From the NCBI GenBank assembly GCA_015179025.1, contig WHUX01000094.1, positions 1 through 64,000 of the forward strand: a stretch of 64,000 nt of DNA. The letters are read 5' to 3'. The notes beneath the pieces were generated by a model, which made no database searches, was not told the DNA's origin, and was given only the letters and a program-made list of their open reading frames with translations. The first letter of the stretch is position 1; the number at the start of each line of letters is the position of its first letter. Source of the DNA: Terfezia claveryi (Eukaryota; Ascomycota; Pezizomycetes; Pezizales; Pezizaceae). Positions 1 through 12,649 of the stretch are shown piece after piece. Position numbers and translations under genes: made by a program.

Positions 1-960
1 AAAATCGTGTCCTTGAGAGGTCAGGTAGAATTCAGGGTAACCATTGCCTGTTATAATTAACTTCCTTTACACATCGCTTTACTCTCCCCCCCATCCTGCA
101 TATACAACTGATAAAAAAACCCTAAAAATCAGTTCATTCCATATAACAGTTTCTTTAGTTTATGAGATTACCTAATACCATACGTCACTGGGATGAACGG
201 TTATTATGCAGTTTCAGCCCAATATATGGAGGCGCACACCAAACCTTTCCTATGTAACACCATATATGAGTTCTCAGAAGAGAGTTTTTTGGCTTTGTTA
301 CACATGCATCGAGCATTGTTTTGGCAGCTAACAAAGAATATTGGAATAAGGGGTTATGTTTGCATGGGGTTGATGAGATTATTTCTGCTGAACGTACGGT
401 AATGAGTTTGTTTGCACACTACATACGTAATGAGAGAGGTAGAGCTAGTGAAATGAGTAGCTTGGTAGCCTAATTATAGTCTGGCAAGCACTAGCCTCTC
501 GTAGGCCTAATTAGGCGGAAATGGTTAATACAATCGGCTAGACTGGCACCATTCGGCAAATGTACTTTACAATCTTTTAAGCTACCTATTTTGGGCACCT
601 AGTTTGATCGAGACTACCTAGTTTGGTTGGAGTACATAAATTAATCTGGTTGACACGGTACATATGTACGCCTGCATCCCCAGTTAAGACTGCGGTACTC
701 TTTCCTTCTATAGTGGCATATTCAATGCAATTGATGTAGACGGTAAGCGGGAACCGTAAGTGGGAACAATATATCTACAGTATTCTTGCTAATTAAAGAC
801 CTGATGATCCCAATCTATTCACATATCTCACGGCCAAACCTCTAATCCGTGATCCCCAGCATTTTTCCCTGGATCATTTGAGCAGTTGGCCCCTCCGTGC
901 TTTACTCAACAAACTTACATACATCTACAACACAGTCTAGAATGTGAGCCTACTTGGTTG
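1..960. other. Gene-free stretch at window start
   Basis: I see no supportable gene here. The only long open frame (193-402, +) shows no recognisable motif and no splice context. A copy of the dispersed GTTACCCTGA motif (reverse strand) lies at 31-42. The DNA is AT-rich and looks intergenic. Confidence 0.5.
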
Positions 961-2012
961 TATATGTTCTGGGCCGCTCGCAGGCAGCGCCTCCCGCGGG
1001 CGGCATACCCACTGTGCCGCTCACGGGCAATTTAAATAATTACTCAATTTGGTGTATAATGCACTTGTATTGATAAGGGTTACGGGTACTGATTTACCCC
1101 CAAAAAAAAAGAATTGATAACGGTATACCTAGCTGGAGCTATCTCAGCGACTGCAATAGATTCATGTATTTCCCAATCGATTAGACCTCCATCTAAGATT
1201 CCAATTTGGTTCAGCCAGAGCTGAGAGGTTAATACATCTGTTAACACTTTCGTATGTCAATAAATTTAGAATTTCAGATTAATCTTAGAGTATTGGCAAT
1301 AACAATTAGAGTAGAAGTTTTTGCAAACACCTGAAACGAAAACATCAGTAGTTATACTTAGCAATCTGCGTATAAATAAGTACCTGTGATTAAGAAAGTA
1401 CTGTTTTGCACCTTACCTGGATTCTATAAGTAAGAAAAATCCCCCAGCTATTTCTTACTTATAGAATAAATCGTGCAACAAGTTGTAGACAAATATTATC
1501 ATAATGATGATTATTCCGAACTTCACTGAATTCCACATAGCACATCGATATTCAGTACAAGATGGTCTATATAGCCTAAACCATAAGGCCCCGTCTATTA
1601 GAACCCCCATTGATAAGAACCCCATAGATAAGAAACTAATTTTCAAATACGCATTGCATAGGAAATGTTACAAATTTCTACGCTAGCAATAAACTCAGTA
1701 TCCTCGTCTCCATTCTATTCATCATCAGAGATGAAGGTGATGAGTTGTTAACTACACAAGCATGTACTTCATCATTTGAAGGGCTTGAGGTAATTTGTCT
1801 GGAATTCCCCTTGTTCAATGTCTGCCATCTCCCACGAATCAACAGGAAGGGTATGTGATGTGGATGGGGTGGTCAAAAATGACTTCATAGGGTGTTTTTT
1901 GAGTGTAGCACAATGTTTTCTTCGATTCACATTCACCAAATTGAGGAATTATATCAATTGCCCGCGACCGGCACAGAGGGTATGCCACCCGCGAGCGGCC
2001 CAGAACATATAT
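961..2012. mobile_element. Inverted-repeat (MITE-like) element
   Basis: The left arm at about 961-1057 reappears in reverse complement at about 1930-2012. Both arms begin TATATGTTCTGGGCCGCTCG and end near CAATTTGGTG, with scattered substitutions. The left arm carries an extra ~16-bp internal duplication. The ~870 bp between the arms has no convincing coding region. Arms of 80-100 bp bracketing about 1 kb fit a non-autonomous DNA transposon, but no clear target duplication can be fixed (TA is possible). Confidence 0.5.
1421..1467. repeat. Perfect 17-bp hairpin
   Basis: The arms ATTCTATAAGTAAGAAA (1421-1437) and TTTCTTACTTATAGAAT (1451-1467) are exact reverse complements separated by 13 nt. 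The hairpin lies inside the 961-2012 inverted-repeat element. Function unknown. Confidence 0.6.
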
Positions 2013-2375
2013 TGGGTCGAAAACTGCATAAAAACTGTCTGATCCACTTCCGGTAGTGATTGATCCACAACCTTGTAAGTATATGACAAAAGTTTTCGGC
2101 ACTAACCCTCATATGACAAAAATGGATGACACTATATGCCGGATTTAGCATTGAGTGGAAACATGAGAACCAAAATATGTATCAGGAGAGACATTGATTT
2201 TGATAGAGGGCATACCAGATCTCCCCTTTCGCACAACCAAAGAAGAAGGAATTTTTGACAAGATAGAAAACAGAAGTGGGTGGGAAAGTGAAAGGGGAAA
2301 GCATAAGGGCTATTTAAATTTTCCATGGTAATATTCGCAAAGGATGATTATATAAACAAGACTAATATGGATCCA

Positions 2376-5300
2376 TTAAGTATCTTCCTCATCCTCATTG
2401 TCCGGGTTATCCAAATCCAGTTGTCCATCGTCATCGCCATATATTGCTTCCCTATAAATCCCTCCATAATCCATACCCGGAGGATCATACCTATGATAAG
2501 AAGGGTGAGGATCAGAAGGCAACGGCCCTAGCTGCCTCACCATTCTCTCCATCTCCTCCGGATCCAAGTCCTCCTCCTCAAGCTGCGGCAACTCATCTAA
2601 GCCATCCAATTCCTCGAGTCTTTCTAAACCGATCAGCTCCCTGAAATCATTCTCCACTCTCCCAAGAACGTTCCTCATGGCCTTCTTCTCCTCAAGGAAT
2701 TTGGGTTGTTGCCCCAGCCCGCTGTTATCGCCGATAAGCTTATAGTCCCGCCTGACTGTTTGGAAGATGGTATCGGTAGATTCTTCAAGGCACCGCTGAA
2801 CAGTGCGAACCATTGCTTCGAGGAGTTGTCGAACGCGTGTGGTTGAGGCCTCGAACATTGCCCGCCGGTTTTCGGTGACATGTTCAATCATATGAGTTTT
2901 CATGCGCATATACGAACCAGGCCCGCGCTCCTCAACGCACCACTATATTCAAATAATTAGCTTTAGCTTTGTCTCAATGTACATCGGGGCCGGCCTACAA
3001 TATAAGAAGGCAACATAGCATTCATCACAACCGGCGCAAATTCACGATTAGTATCCCGTTGTATGGTATTAATCTGATTGATTGCTTCTTCTGAAGCCAT
3101 CCTAGCTTGTTGTTCGTACATTCCAAGCTGCCTCTCTAGTATTCCCAACTGCATGAGGCCTTTTCCTGTCTGCCTTGCTTGATCCTGAATTTGAAGGTGG
3201 AATTTCTCAATTCCAGTCACACAATGCTGAAGGTAACCATGCACAACTGGCGGGAGAAAGCGGGTGAATGTACGTTCCCAGTCAGCAGCAATCACTTTTA
3301 TCAAAGGGTCTGAAAGATTGGAATTAAAATCTAATGGCCCTATTTTCACGTGAAGGCATCAGATACAGTTCACTCATGGAGCTAGTAACCATCTACACAC
3401 CTCTTGCCATAGAAGAGTAGCAACCGTTATGCCTGCACACTGCTTTATATGTGGACCAATGCATCCCTCCCTCGTATAAGGGTCTTGCCCAAGATTGGGA
3501 AGTGGGAACCGCTTGTTCGGCTGCATCATCAACTCCAAGAGCTGTTGCGAAGTGGGTTAACATTAGTATTTTATTCGTGGTTGTACTATGACGAAGGAAC
3601 ACATATATCACTAACAAAATCGACCGTATAGGCTGTCTTTGAGTACCCCCTTCATATTATTTGCCGTATCCGACACAACATCATCCAATACCTATGCGTT
3701 TGTGTCAGTTGACACTCCTCCATATATTGTGATTGATACTTACTTGCTCAAGGCAGTGAAACATCTGGTCATCCACGCCGAAACCCCCAGAATTGGAGGT
3801 CTGCACTGCCCAGAGTGAGAGAGAGTTGACCATGAGAGACAGATTGTTTATGAACTTCCGAGCGCCATATTCCCTCCCCTTCTCGGTAAGTTTCATGCAG
3901 TGACTCTGTAATTGTGGCATACCAGACTCCTCAACATTGCTGAAGACAGGTGGATCTCCATCTCTCTTGAGGCGTCCACATAACTTCTGGTACCCTCTGC
4001 TACTGACGCAAAATACTGGAAGCTGCTTTGCTACATCCTCGTAATCTCGAACCTGTTTTGTGGGGTCGAAATTCACAGCGTCTTCCTTCTCAGCAGCTTC
4101 CATATCTAGTTCTTGGAGACCTGCGGCAAAATCTTGCTTAATTGCCGTCGTGGAGTAGTTATTGCGAGCCTGAATGCAGTATGTTGCAACTTTATTCCTC
4201 AGCTTTGTATGTTGAGCCTTAACGTCTGCAAACTGATCTTGAACATCTGACATCTGGTTCGTTAAGTCCCTCAAATCCTGTCGTGTTTTCTTTTTCCTCT
4301 CTTTGAGCTCGACAATCCTATTCTTTATATCTCCCTCCGTTAATGGTGGGCCCAAGGCATGGGAGAGACTTTGACTATTCTCTTTCTCAGAGTCGCTATT
4401 AACCTCCTCAATTTCAGAGTCATCATCCTCAGTAACGACAATGAAGTCATTCATTTCGTCATCATCTGCCTTGGTTTTTTTGCACTTTCCTTTCCCTTTG
4501 GACCCTGCACCTCGCTTTCGCTTTTTTGAGCCCTCTGGTTCTTTCTTAGCCGCTGGTTTTGGCTCAAATACTTCTTCTCCTTCTTCGACCTTGTCCTTCA
4601 ACACATCCCATGTCTCTAGCTGCTCAGTAAGGTCATCTATTACACTGTTGTAAACCTTCTTTCCCTCTGCAAGTTGGCCTTTTTGATTTTTCAATTCCTC
4701 CATCTTCTCCTCCAGCCTCTCCAACTCGGCATTCTCGGCCTCTAATTCCTCTTCAAGCTTCAAACTCAAAGTTGCTTCAGTTATACCTAATGAAAGGTCA
4801 CAAGAACTATTAGTATGATGAGCTTGTATTATGTTTAGATCGCTTGGGAGCTCACTGATATCGTCAGATTTCGAGCAAATAAACGATACACTTGCAAAAC
4901 CGCCGTCCATGAGAAGCTGTCTTCGGAAAGTTTGACCCAAGAGAGTATGTGCGGTTTTATCATCTACCGCTCGAGTAATTGGGGCAACAATCCACAATCC
5001 AGTACAGTCTAGCAAAATTAGCATGCTATTCATAGTATATGCAAATCAAAAATAAATCATCTTACTCTTCATGTATCCCTCGGCTACCCCAGCTCTAGCA
5101 GCATTGGCATCATGAGTCCCCGGAAGGTCAACGACCACAGCACCAGTAGACAAAACGTTCGACTTGACGTATAGCCTATACTCTAGTCAGAGTCTGTGAT
5201 ATTCTCTTCGGAACTGTTCGACTAACTTGACCACTTTTATGAGAGGCCAGTACTCCATCTCTTTTGGTGGCTTTTTCTCCCCTGGGATCGCCTTTTCGGT

Positions 5301-6977
5301 TTTCTCGTTACTGTCGACATATTTCTGCAGCTTTTTGTAGAAGCGTAATGAATTAGTTTCATGAATTTCCCTTGTTGTTCCCAAAACAGCGCTTATTTTG
5401 TCGGATTTCGCGAGGAGAGCCTCGGGCGTAGTCCCTAAGATCTCATCCTTGGTTATGCTGACGATTCGATTAGCTAGACGAAACAAAGCTTGGACTGGAA
5501 TTTTACTTTGGGTATACTGCTTTGATTTTTGCGAGCGCAACCCCGGCTTCGCTATCTTTGCTGCGCATGTCACCGCCGTCTCGTAGATCACCAAACAAGG
5601 TTCTGAGCTCGCGCTCCCAATCATTTACCTCGATGAATTCAATTGCTGCACGATATGGATCCTCCGTCTCGTAATTAAAAGAGATTTCTGTGACCACAGC
5701 AGTGCAAGCGCGCATACACTGAAGTAGTTAGTTCACTGTGTTTAATCCTCATCAGGGCCAACGCATACATTTGTAGGTACAAGCCTCTCTTCATCAAGTA
5801 GAGCATTAATGACCGAACTCTTTCCAGCACCAGTATTGCCAACCACACCAATGATAGTTTTGTGACAAGAGCCTTGACTCTTCAGGTTCGTTAATTGCTG
5901 ATACCACATCTTCAGGTCACCTTGAACAGCGGCTGGTTCCGGAGCTACGACCTGTTGTAGTTTCTTGATGATCTCTATTCCCTCCTTCACACCTCCCTCG
6001 AGATCATCTAGTGAGGTCTCTTTGAAGAGTGCTGCAAGCTGTATTGTCCGTATTTGCTTAGGCGGCGCCTTAGCTACTTCAACCAAAGGCTCTTGAGAAG
6101 CATGCTCTCCCTTAACCTTGATATCGCTACCACTTTGGCCCACTAAGAGCGTGGCCTCTTTAGCCCAAGAACGGCATGCCTCACCATTGTACGCAGGAAT
6201 ACTAGCTATCGCAGGTGTATCGGGTGTCATGCTAAATGGATCCGACTTGATAGTTGGAGACGGTAATGCTTGATCCAATGCACGTGGGGATTGAGAAGCA
6301 ATGCTGCTGAATGATGGACCTGGCGCAGCAGGCAGGGTAGAGTGAATCGTGGAGAAACCTCCGGGCCCTTCGGTTTTCACCGTTGCACCTTTCTTCACTG
6401 CCTTTTGAGATCTCAGCTGGTGCATACATACAATTCAAAAGAGTAATCTTACCTCAGCGAGCACCACAATCACTTCAGCTGTGGCATCCAACTCCTGCAC
6501 CGTTGCTGATGGGGGTATGGGATTCGAGTTATGCTTGTAAAAGAGAATTAAATCCTCATCTGGCTTTAGGCTCCCATTTTCTTTGTAGAGTCTCTCGCAA
6601 TTATTACCAACTTTCCTAATTCTGGTAGTCTATTGGACATTCAAGTAGCATCAGCAACTGTATACGCACTGTTGCACAGTAATGGTTAATGACTTACCCC
6701 TTTGCAAGTAACCCATATCATATCCTCCCCAACCAAACCTGAGAGGTCACCACTATGCTTATGGCCGTAGACGACAACTACGCTCACTTTTCCAGGGACA
6801 CCATGGCCTTCTGGCTTCAGCACTAAAGCTCTTCTCTCCAGATCCCTAAATGGCCATGATTAGCATAACACTCGGAGCGAACATATTCTTTACTCACAGC
6901 CACCATGACAAACTAGCAAATCTGACGTCTGCTGGTAACGCTTCTCCAAAGCTCGGTAGCACTGTTTGTGAGCCCAT
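2376..6977 (-). CDS. Dynamin-like nuclear GTPase, SLIP-GC type
   Basis: Twelve exons join into 1328 aa with all phases consistent: 6977-6898, 6845-6698, 6629-6453, 6416-5769, 5718-5507, 5457-5227, 5175-5066, 5008-3744, 3691-3625, 3541-3401, 3339-2999 and 2942-2376. Visible motifs are the P-loop GNTGAGKSS (about residue 328), the LVPTNCMRACTAVVTEI signature after it, the G3 motif DLPG (about 515) and the G4-like motif SKSD (about 581). A long Glu/Lys-rich coiled coil follows, then the family block GGMHWSTYKAVCRHNG and a final ERGPGSYMRMKTHM block. These blocks match the fungal SLIP-GC-like family from memory, in which function in fungi is mostly unknown. The first ~130 residues look like a beta-grasp (ubiquitin-like) segment, which is inference. 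The start was chosen because only this frame joins exon 2 in phase; a longer upstream frame does not. All introns are 36-83 nt. Confidence 0.85.
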
Positions 6978-8401
6978 GGTCGCTCAGAAGACAAGAATTT
7001 TATGAGTTTGATCCTGGAATATAGATGTGATTCTTGGGAAACGCGTTGGGCTAAGAAAGTAAGTGGTTGCATATAACGCGTCCAGACGTGCTGTGCCGAT
7101 CACCTGGTGTGTTGGCAACCTGTTGTCACAATAACAATGACCGTCTAAACAAATTTAGTTTTTTCCTGAAAAAAAAAAAACTGAAAACTCTACAGCGTCC
7201 GACGGTACAACCGGTCAGCTAACCTAGGTGGGTTAAATAAGGCCTGGCAGTCAATAATTCAGATCAAATCCCCTCCTCTGTTGTACACCAATCATATCAA
7301 AAAAATTAGATGTGATAGGCATTTATAATGAGAGAAAAAAATCTAGTCAGAATACAATTAACTATAAACTTGAAATTTAACCTTTGCGTATTTACATCTC
7401 CATTTCCTGCAACTATACCAAATGAGCTGGGAATATTCAAGCCTAATCCAGACATGCTGTTTGGAAGAACATTGTCATACCGTTTGGTTTGATAGTGGTA
7501 TATCATATCATATCATATACCTATTGTACATATACTAATAGGGCAGGGCAGGAGGATTGTTTAATAGCGTTCCCATCTATTGCACCAACTGCCGTGGAAT
7601 AGGCAGGATCAGATCATATCCTACTCTTCAGTAACATGGCTGCTCGATGAACTTTCACCTCTCAGTTCCGATACTGACGCCGTGGCTATGGAAGATGATG
7701 ATGTGCACGACAATAATGAAATTTTACAAGGGATTGGCTCCCGTTCTCTCCTCATAGTTTTTCGTCTCTACGAGGTTGTGCAACCTGACTAAGTTTTTCG
7801 TGAGTACAGGTGACCGTGAGCCGGATGGGGGTCTTCCACACCATAAAACACTCATGATACTTATGGCCCCATTCCGAGGTTCCTATCTAACTGGACTACA
7901 TGGACCAAAGATACAGCGTCTGGCGCACACTGTTAGTTATGTGTACTTGTACATGTCATGAATATTTACGACGTTCTCTTCATTTGTTCTACCGGTAACT
8001 ACAGTATCGCCATTCAGACTTGCCACGCTCATACTAGCCCACCCAGGTTAGCTGTCCGGTTGCACTGCTCCGGTTGCACTGCCAGACGCTGTACCCCACA
8101 AAACAGGAAGTGCCTCACCGAGAAGATTGGCAAGTTACAGCGTTTCATTATTTACAGAAGGGGATGTGGGGCCTGACGGAAACCAGACTACCTGACGGAC
8201 CACACTTCATCATACCTAATTATTAGAGGGATTTTGTACACCCTGGTCAGTCAGTTAAGCACCGTTATGCACGACCTGGCCTGTCTAGCTAACCAGCTTA
8301 GACGTAGTTCAATCTTGAACAATAAAAAATACTAGTCAAATGTCCAATAATACCGGTATCAGTATGGAGAACCACCAGCGACAGCTCCTTTTGGTAGTAT
8401 A
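6978..8401. other. Intergenic region
   Basis: I see no gene here. The region holds an A-run near 7169, a short TATCA microsatellite near 7500-7520, and a copy of AACCAGACTA at 8181-8190. Open frames are short and lack motifs. Confidence 0.5.
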
Positions 8402-8782
8402 TTGATGATAATGCTTCAGAGGAGGCTTAAGCGGCACCGCACGGCTGCACTTGTCTCCAACAGCACAGCCTACCCCCGGTACCGTTACCGCCCGCCTTTG
8501 GCTTATGAACAAGTTACATGGACACTTTGGTGGGGCGATATAGAGTGTCGTGAATACCTACGGTTTACGAGGGCCGAGTTAGCACAGCTGCTGGTATGTT
8601 TTGATCTAGATGGACAGGAGTTCAAAACAACCATGAAGCGTCTTGGATATCCTACAAGTGGCGAGCGAGCGCTATGTATAATGCTCTATCGACTGGCATG
8701 GCCAACGCGGTTGAAGGATATGTTGCGGATTTTTAACTGCTCACGAAGTGCGAATAATACATTCTGTAAAAGAGAGGAATAG
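8402..8782 (+). pseudogene. PIF/Harbinger-like DDE transposase N-terminal fragment
   Basis: A 126-codon frame carries the layout of the helical N-terminal region of Harbinger/Tnp4 transposases: REYLRFTRAELAQLL, then a segment around GYPTSGERALCIMLYRLAWP, then RIFNCSRSANN. It stops before any DDE catalytic residue could appear, so it is a truncated relic rather than a working transposase. The family call rests on pattern recall and is moderate. An oppositely oriented Myb/SANT-like fragment lies just downstream, which suits a decayed two-gene Harbinger element. Confidence 0.5.
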
Positions 8783-8799
8783 AGTTCGTATATATGACC

Positions 8800-8990
8800 A
8801 AAAGTGTAGTTTTGATATAGCGATCACCGTTTTCTATGCAGAGTTGTATAAGCTTTAATTTAAAGCTCAGGGGTATAGCGTATTCGTTTTCGGTCAGATT
8901 GGCTCTGTTCTTGCGGTTCTTCGGATGTGTGGTGGTGTTGGTTCTGGCATTTTGGTATGTGTTGTTGTGGTGTTTTTGGTTTGTTTATAT
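8800..8990 (-). pseudogene. Myb/SANT-like fragment of a transposon
   Basis: On the reverse strand an ATG (MPEPTPPHIRRTA) opens a short frame that ends soon. A second frame then reads through ENEYAIPLSFKLKLIQLC and IENGDRYI, resembling the start of the Myb/SANT-like DNA-binding protein that accompanies Harbinger transposases. Two frames are needed, so it is broken. It faces the transposase fragment at 8402-8782. The assignment is inference. Confidence 0.35.
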
Positions 8991-8995
8991 CTAAT

Positions 8996-9381
8996 ATTGA
9001 CAGTCTCTGTGACAGAGACGTTCTGCACCCTGGCCTGGCGGCTTGTATCCACAGCAACCCGACCATATCATGTGAGCGGCAAGGATATGGGACCAGGGAG
9101 AGATGTCCGCCGGGCAAAAAAATATGCTATCGATAGCATATTTTTTGCCCTTAGAATATCTCTAGTTTACCGCGCTAAAAACAACAACAAATGGCGGAAT
9201 GCGGTTAAGTGAAAATTTTGCTTACTCTAAATCCCGGCACTGGTGCCGCACCGACTGCCAGGGTTGTAAAAACGATTCTTCGGCGGACATCTAGCGCTAC
9301 CAGGGTAGGAGGTGGCGTGACTAAAGTTGCATTGTCCGCCAGACCAGGGTGCGGAACGTCTCTAGTAGAGGCTGTCAAAAT
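8996..9381. repeat. Diverged inverted-repeat pair with internal palindromes
   Basis: Positions 8996-9041 and 9336-9381 are reverse complements at roughly 85% identity over about 46 bp; both contain the shared block CCAGGGTGC[A/G]GAACGTCTCT. The left arm includes the perfect palindrome GTCTCTGTGACAGAGAC. Near the centre, about 9112-9150 forms an almost perfect 19/18-bp palindrome around TATCGATA with A- and T-runs. The structure suggests terminal repeats of a small DNA element tied to the Harbinger-like relics. Confidence 0.5.
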
Positions 9382-9449
9382 GCATGAGCATGGGGTGCCA
9401 ACCAGACTAGAGCATGGGTTGTGCAGACAGTCTAGCCTACTTATGTAGG

Positions 9450-12085
9450 TAGTAACGTTGCTGTGGAATCAACGCTAAAACTTGACAGAAGGACTGACTG
9501 ACCAGGTGTACAAAATCCCTCTATTGTTTCCATGTAACGCGGCCCGTGTCAGTATGAATGTATGCCGCTTCTCGGCTGACTACATTCATGTTAAAATAAG
9601 CCTCAAACGCCTGACAGAGCAAGAAAATCTTTCATCACTATCTAAATATCGCATCTCCCGACCCCCACAAGTCACTACTCGAGATTTCTAACGACGGTGG
9701 TAAGGTAGCGATGTCTTGGATTCAAGAATATGCTGATTGGTAGAATCTTTGGAGTTACGAGTTGCTACTATTTAATAATCATACCTTTCGAAGAGGAGAA
9801 CCTTATGATCCGTTACGCGAGATTCCTAGGGAACAGCTCAGAAATATGGACGTTGCCATACCAATCTTTGCTATTTGTTTTCCAACACATTGATGGAGTG
9901 GCCCCCCTCCCAGTGCGCCTTCGGACAGCAGAGAAGCAAGCAACAACTATTCCCAGCGATGATGAGGCCTCACATAATAAAAGCGCTCTTCTCTTGCGGC
10001 GCCAATGATCCCGAATCACCACTGTCGGTATTTACGCTATAGGAGGACAAGGAGGCAGGCAAAGAGAACAATCCTGCCAGGAGAAGAGGTGTAGTTTCAA
10101 CAAAATTTAGTTTATGTCCAGAATGCCCTGATGATGTCAATGCGACGCTAAGTCAGGTCACAAAGGACGGATAGAGAATTTTGTTTGAAAAGAGAAAAAT
10201 CTTTTTGAGGAAAGTTGGCATCACCGGGAGCGGACAACAGCAGTGCCAACTTTCCACGAGGATGGAAAGGGAAATAGTTTGGTGATGAAGGGCCGTTAGC
10301 TGCGGTATAGAAGGAGGCATGCTGAGGAAGAACATGTAGTGTTAGGTGGAGCGCGGAGGGCGAATGGATATTTGGAGCCGGGTCACCAATTACAGGGCCT
10401 GAACTTGAAGCTGCGGATATGAAGTTGAAAGGGGCAGGAGTGGGAGGGGCACGTATGAAGGCGATAATGAGTACGAGTTAGAATTGGGATTTATATCCAG
10501 GATGTGGATGCTCTATGTTTATAGATATGGAGAAGCTTCATTTGTGTTCTGATACGAGTTTGCATAGAGAGTTCCATTGTTTTGGTCCTTTGTATATATA
10601 TTGTTTTGATCAGAGTCATGACATTTTCTCCAGGTTATGCGAGATACCCGTGTTTCGAAAACACTCGGAATATATTAGCGAACGTGTCCCCCAAAAAGGG
10701 ATCAAGGATAACACCCAACTATTCCAACTCTAACAAGGATATAACTTACAACCCCGCTCAGAAAGCCCCACAACCTGGGGATTGCTATGTTAAACTTCAG
10801 TTTGTGTAGGAGGTCGATCTTCTGCCCCATCATCAAACTCGGGTCTTGGAAATCGGTGGTGTGTGTTAGAATAGCGCCATTTCCATGTGTCCTACTATGC
10901 AGATCTGTCCTACGAAAAAAAACACTGCAGTGGTACCACGAAATAATTTCCTGTTCTGTTCCGCATATGTAGCCCCTGCAAGAAAATCCACACCTCTGCT
11001 GAGTTGGTGCTTACTTCACTTGACTTCATCCTCTAATAGATAACCCTACTCCACGAGTTTATTGTCTTCCCTGATATATACCGCTATCTGCCCTTTCAAC
11101 TTCAATTGTCTGACTATTGAATATACCTGAATACTGCTTGCACCTGTGCCTGCGTGTGCACATGTGGAACCTGGCTCGTACTGAATTGAAGCGTCAGAAC
11201 TTCGTTGTAGACCTAGGGTATAAAGTAGAATGATATCAGTATATCAGTATACGTACAGTCGAACTTGCCTTATTGCATAGGACCGGGACTGCAAGATACC
11301 GTGTAAGACGGCGAATATATGTTCACAGAGTTTCATAACTTTCTGAGCTTGTTGGGAGTGGGTGTTTGGGTACCACAAGAGAGGCTGTGTAGATATATGA
11401 TGTGGTTCGCACCAGCTTGAAAACTTGTAGATATGGGATTTCTATGCGTATTCTCAGAAGACGTTCATATTTGATACACCCGTAGACTAGTTGCATTACA
11501 TCTCGACTCATATTGCATAAAGAAACTTATCAGAGTTTGTTTACCGGAGAGGCTTGTAAATTTGTGAAGTCGGGGTACCCAGATGTCAGAAGGGGCACGC
11601 GACGATAAACAACATATGGATTGCTAGAAGGCTGAACACCCTTGGAGCTACTTCGGTCTCGAGACCACTCCTTGTATATGTACGGACATCAGATTTAAGT
11701 CCAGATTCCCTGCTAGATATCGTGAGGTCTTGATAGGTAATACAGATAACTCACACTTCAACTTGGGCGGAGGAGAGTAGGTTACCCTGACTTAGTCTGG
11801 GTGGAAGATAAAAGTTCAGGTGTTTATTGAATGCTTGGTACTACCTCCCACGACACAATGTACCACGCCGAGTCTTGATAAGGTCTTCGAGGATCTTGGT
11901 ATCTGCTTTGTGTTGTCTCTTAATGGAACTAGAATTTTGAGAAATTTTAAGAAACAAAACCTCGGACCAATACGAGAGCAGATCTGATACTCTGGCCAAC
12001 CCAGCCATTAAGAATTCTATCCTCAGGAAACAGGAATAGGAGGAAGCCGCCATGTTGCACTTGGATTATCCTCAACTTTAGGTAC
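9450..12085. other. Intergenic / relic DNA
   Basis: I find no gene I can defend in this 2.6-kb stretch. Open frames are under 95 codons, have no motifs and do not join through plausible introns. A GTTACCCTGA copy at 11781-11790 is followed directly by a degenerate TTAGTCTGGGTGG motif. Confidence 0.45.
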
Positions 12086-12307
12086 TGACGCGTGAGATTT
12101 AGTAGTTGTTGGAAGTTTAGTGTTTTAGAAAGGGAAGGTTAGACTCGGGAAGGTCGTGGCTATTTCGGAGAATCGTTCTGTCGTCGTTTCTTTCCATACG
12201 ACATCAGCACAATCATCGCTTGTTCATTTTCACATATACAGATTCCTCACAACGGCGTGAGTTGAGCTCTATTCTGCTCTGGGTGTGTGGCACTTTCATC
12301 TTCTTCA
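12086..12307 (+). repeat. 5' LTR of the short LTR element
   Basis: This 222-bp repeat starts TGACGCGTGAG and ends CTTCA. It is paired with the 3' copy at 14005-14227. The two copies differ by several substitutions and a small indel region, so insertion is not very recent. Confidence 0.7.
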
Positions 12308-12649
12308 GTTTGGCAGTCCTAGAAAGACTTGATACTCTATTCCACTTGGTAGGCTGGAAGATTGCTGCGGTGAATTCCAGGAGTGGCTGCTGCGGTAGCA
12401 CTCTCTCCTTTCAGAGTCGGTAGAAACCTTTCTGTTCTCTTTTCCTTGGTTTACTGCGGGAGCCTTTTCTATTTTCAGTCCTACGATCCTAAGTGCTTGT
12501 ATCTCGATTTTTCTTCTCTCTGTCTTCGGATCTTTTTCTTAGTATATTGTTATGTTTCTGCCTATTGCTATATCATTCAGTGGGGAGAAGAATACAGTTG
12601 AGGTGCAGGATTTTCTAGAGCTACTGGAGTTGCCTTGAGACTCAGATCA

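Noticed and set aside
193..402. Small protein-coding gene
   Set aside because: No motif, splice context or codon signal beyond an open frame of 69 codons.
6890..7072. A longer first exon of the SLIP-GC-like gene beginning MQPLTFLAQRV
   Set aside because: Its phase does not join exon 2. The frame starting at 6977 does and yields a whole number of codons.
9112..9150. Rho-independent-like terminator hairpin
   Set aside because: This is fungal nuclear DNA and the palindrome lies between inverted transposon-like repeats, so a terminator reading has no support.
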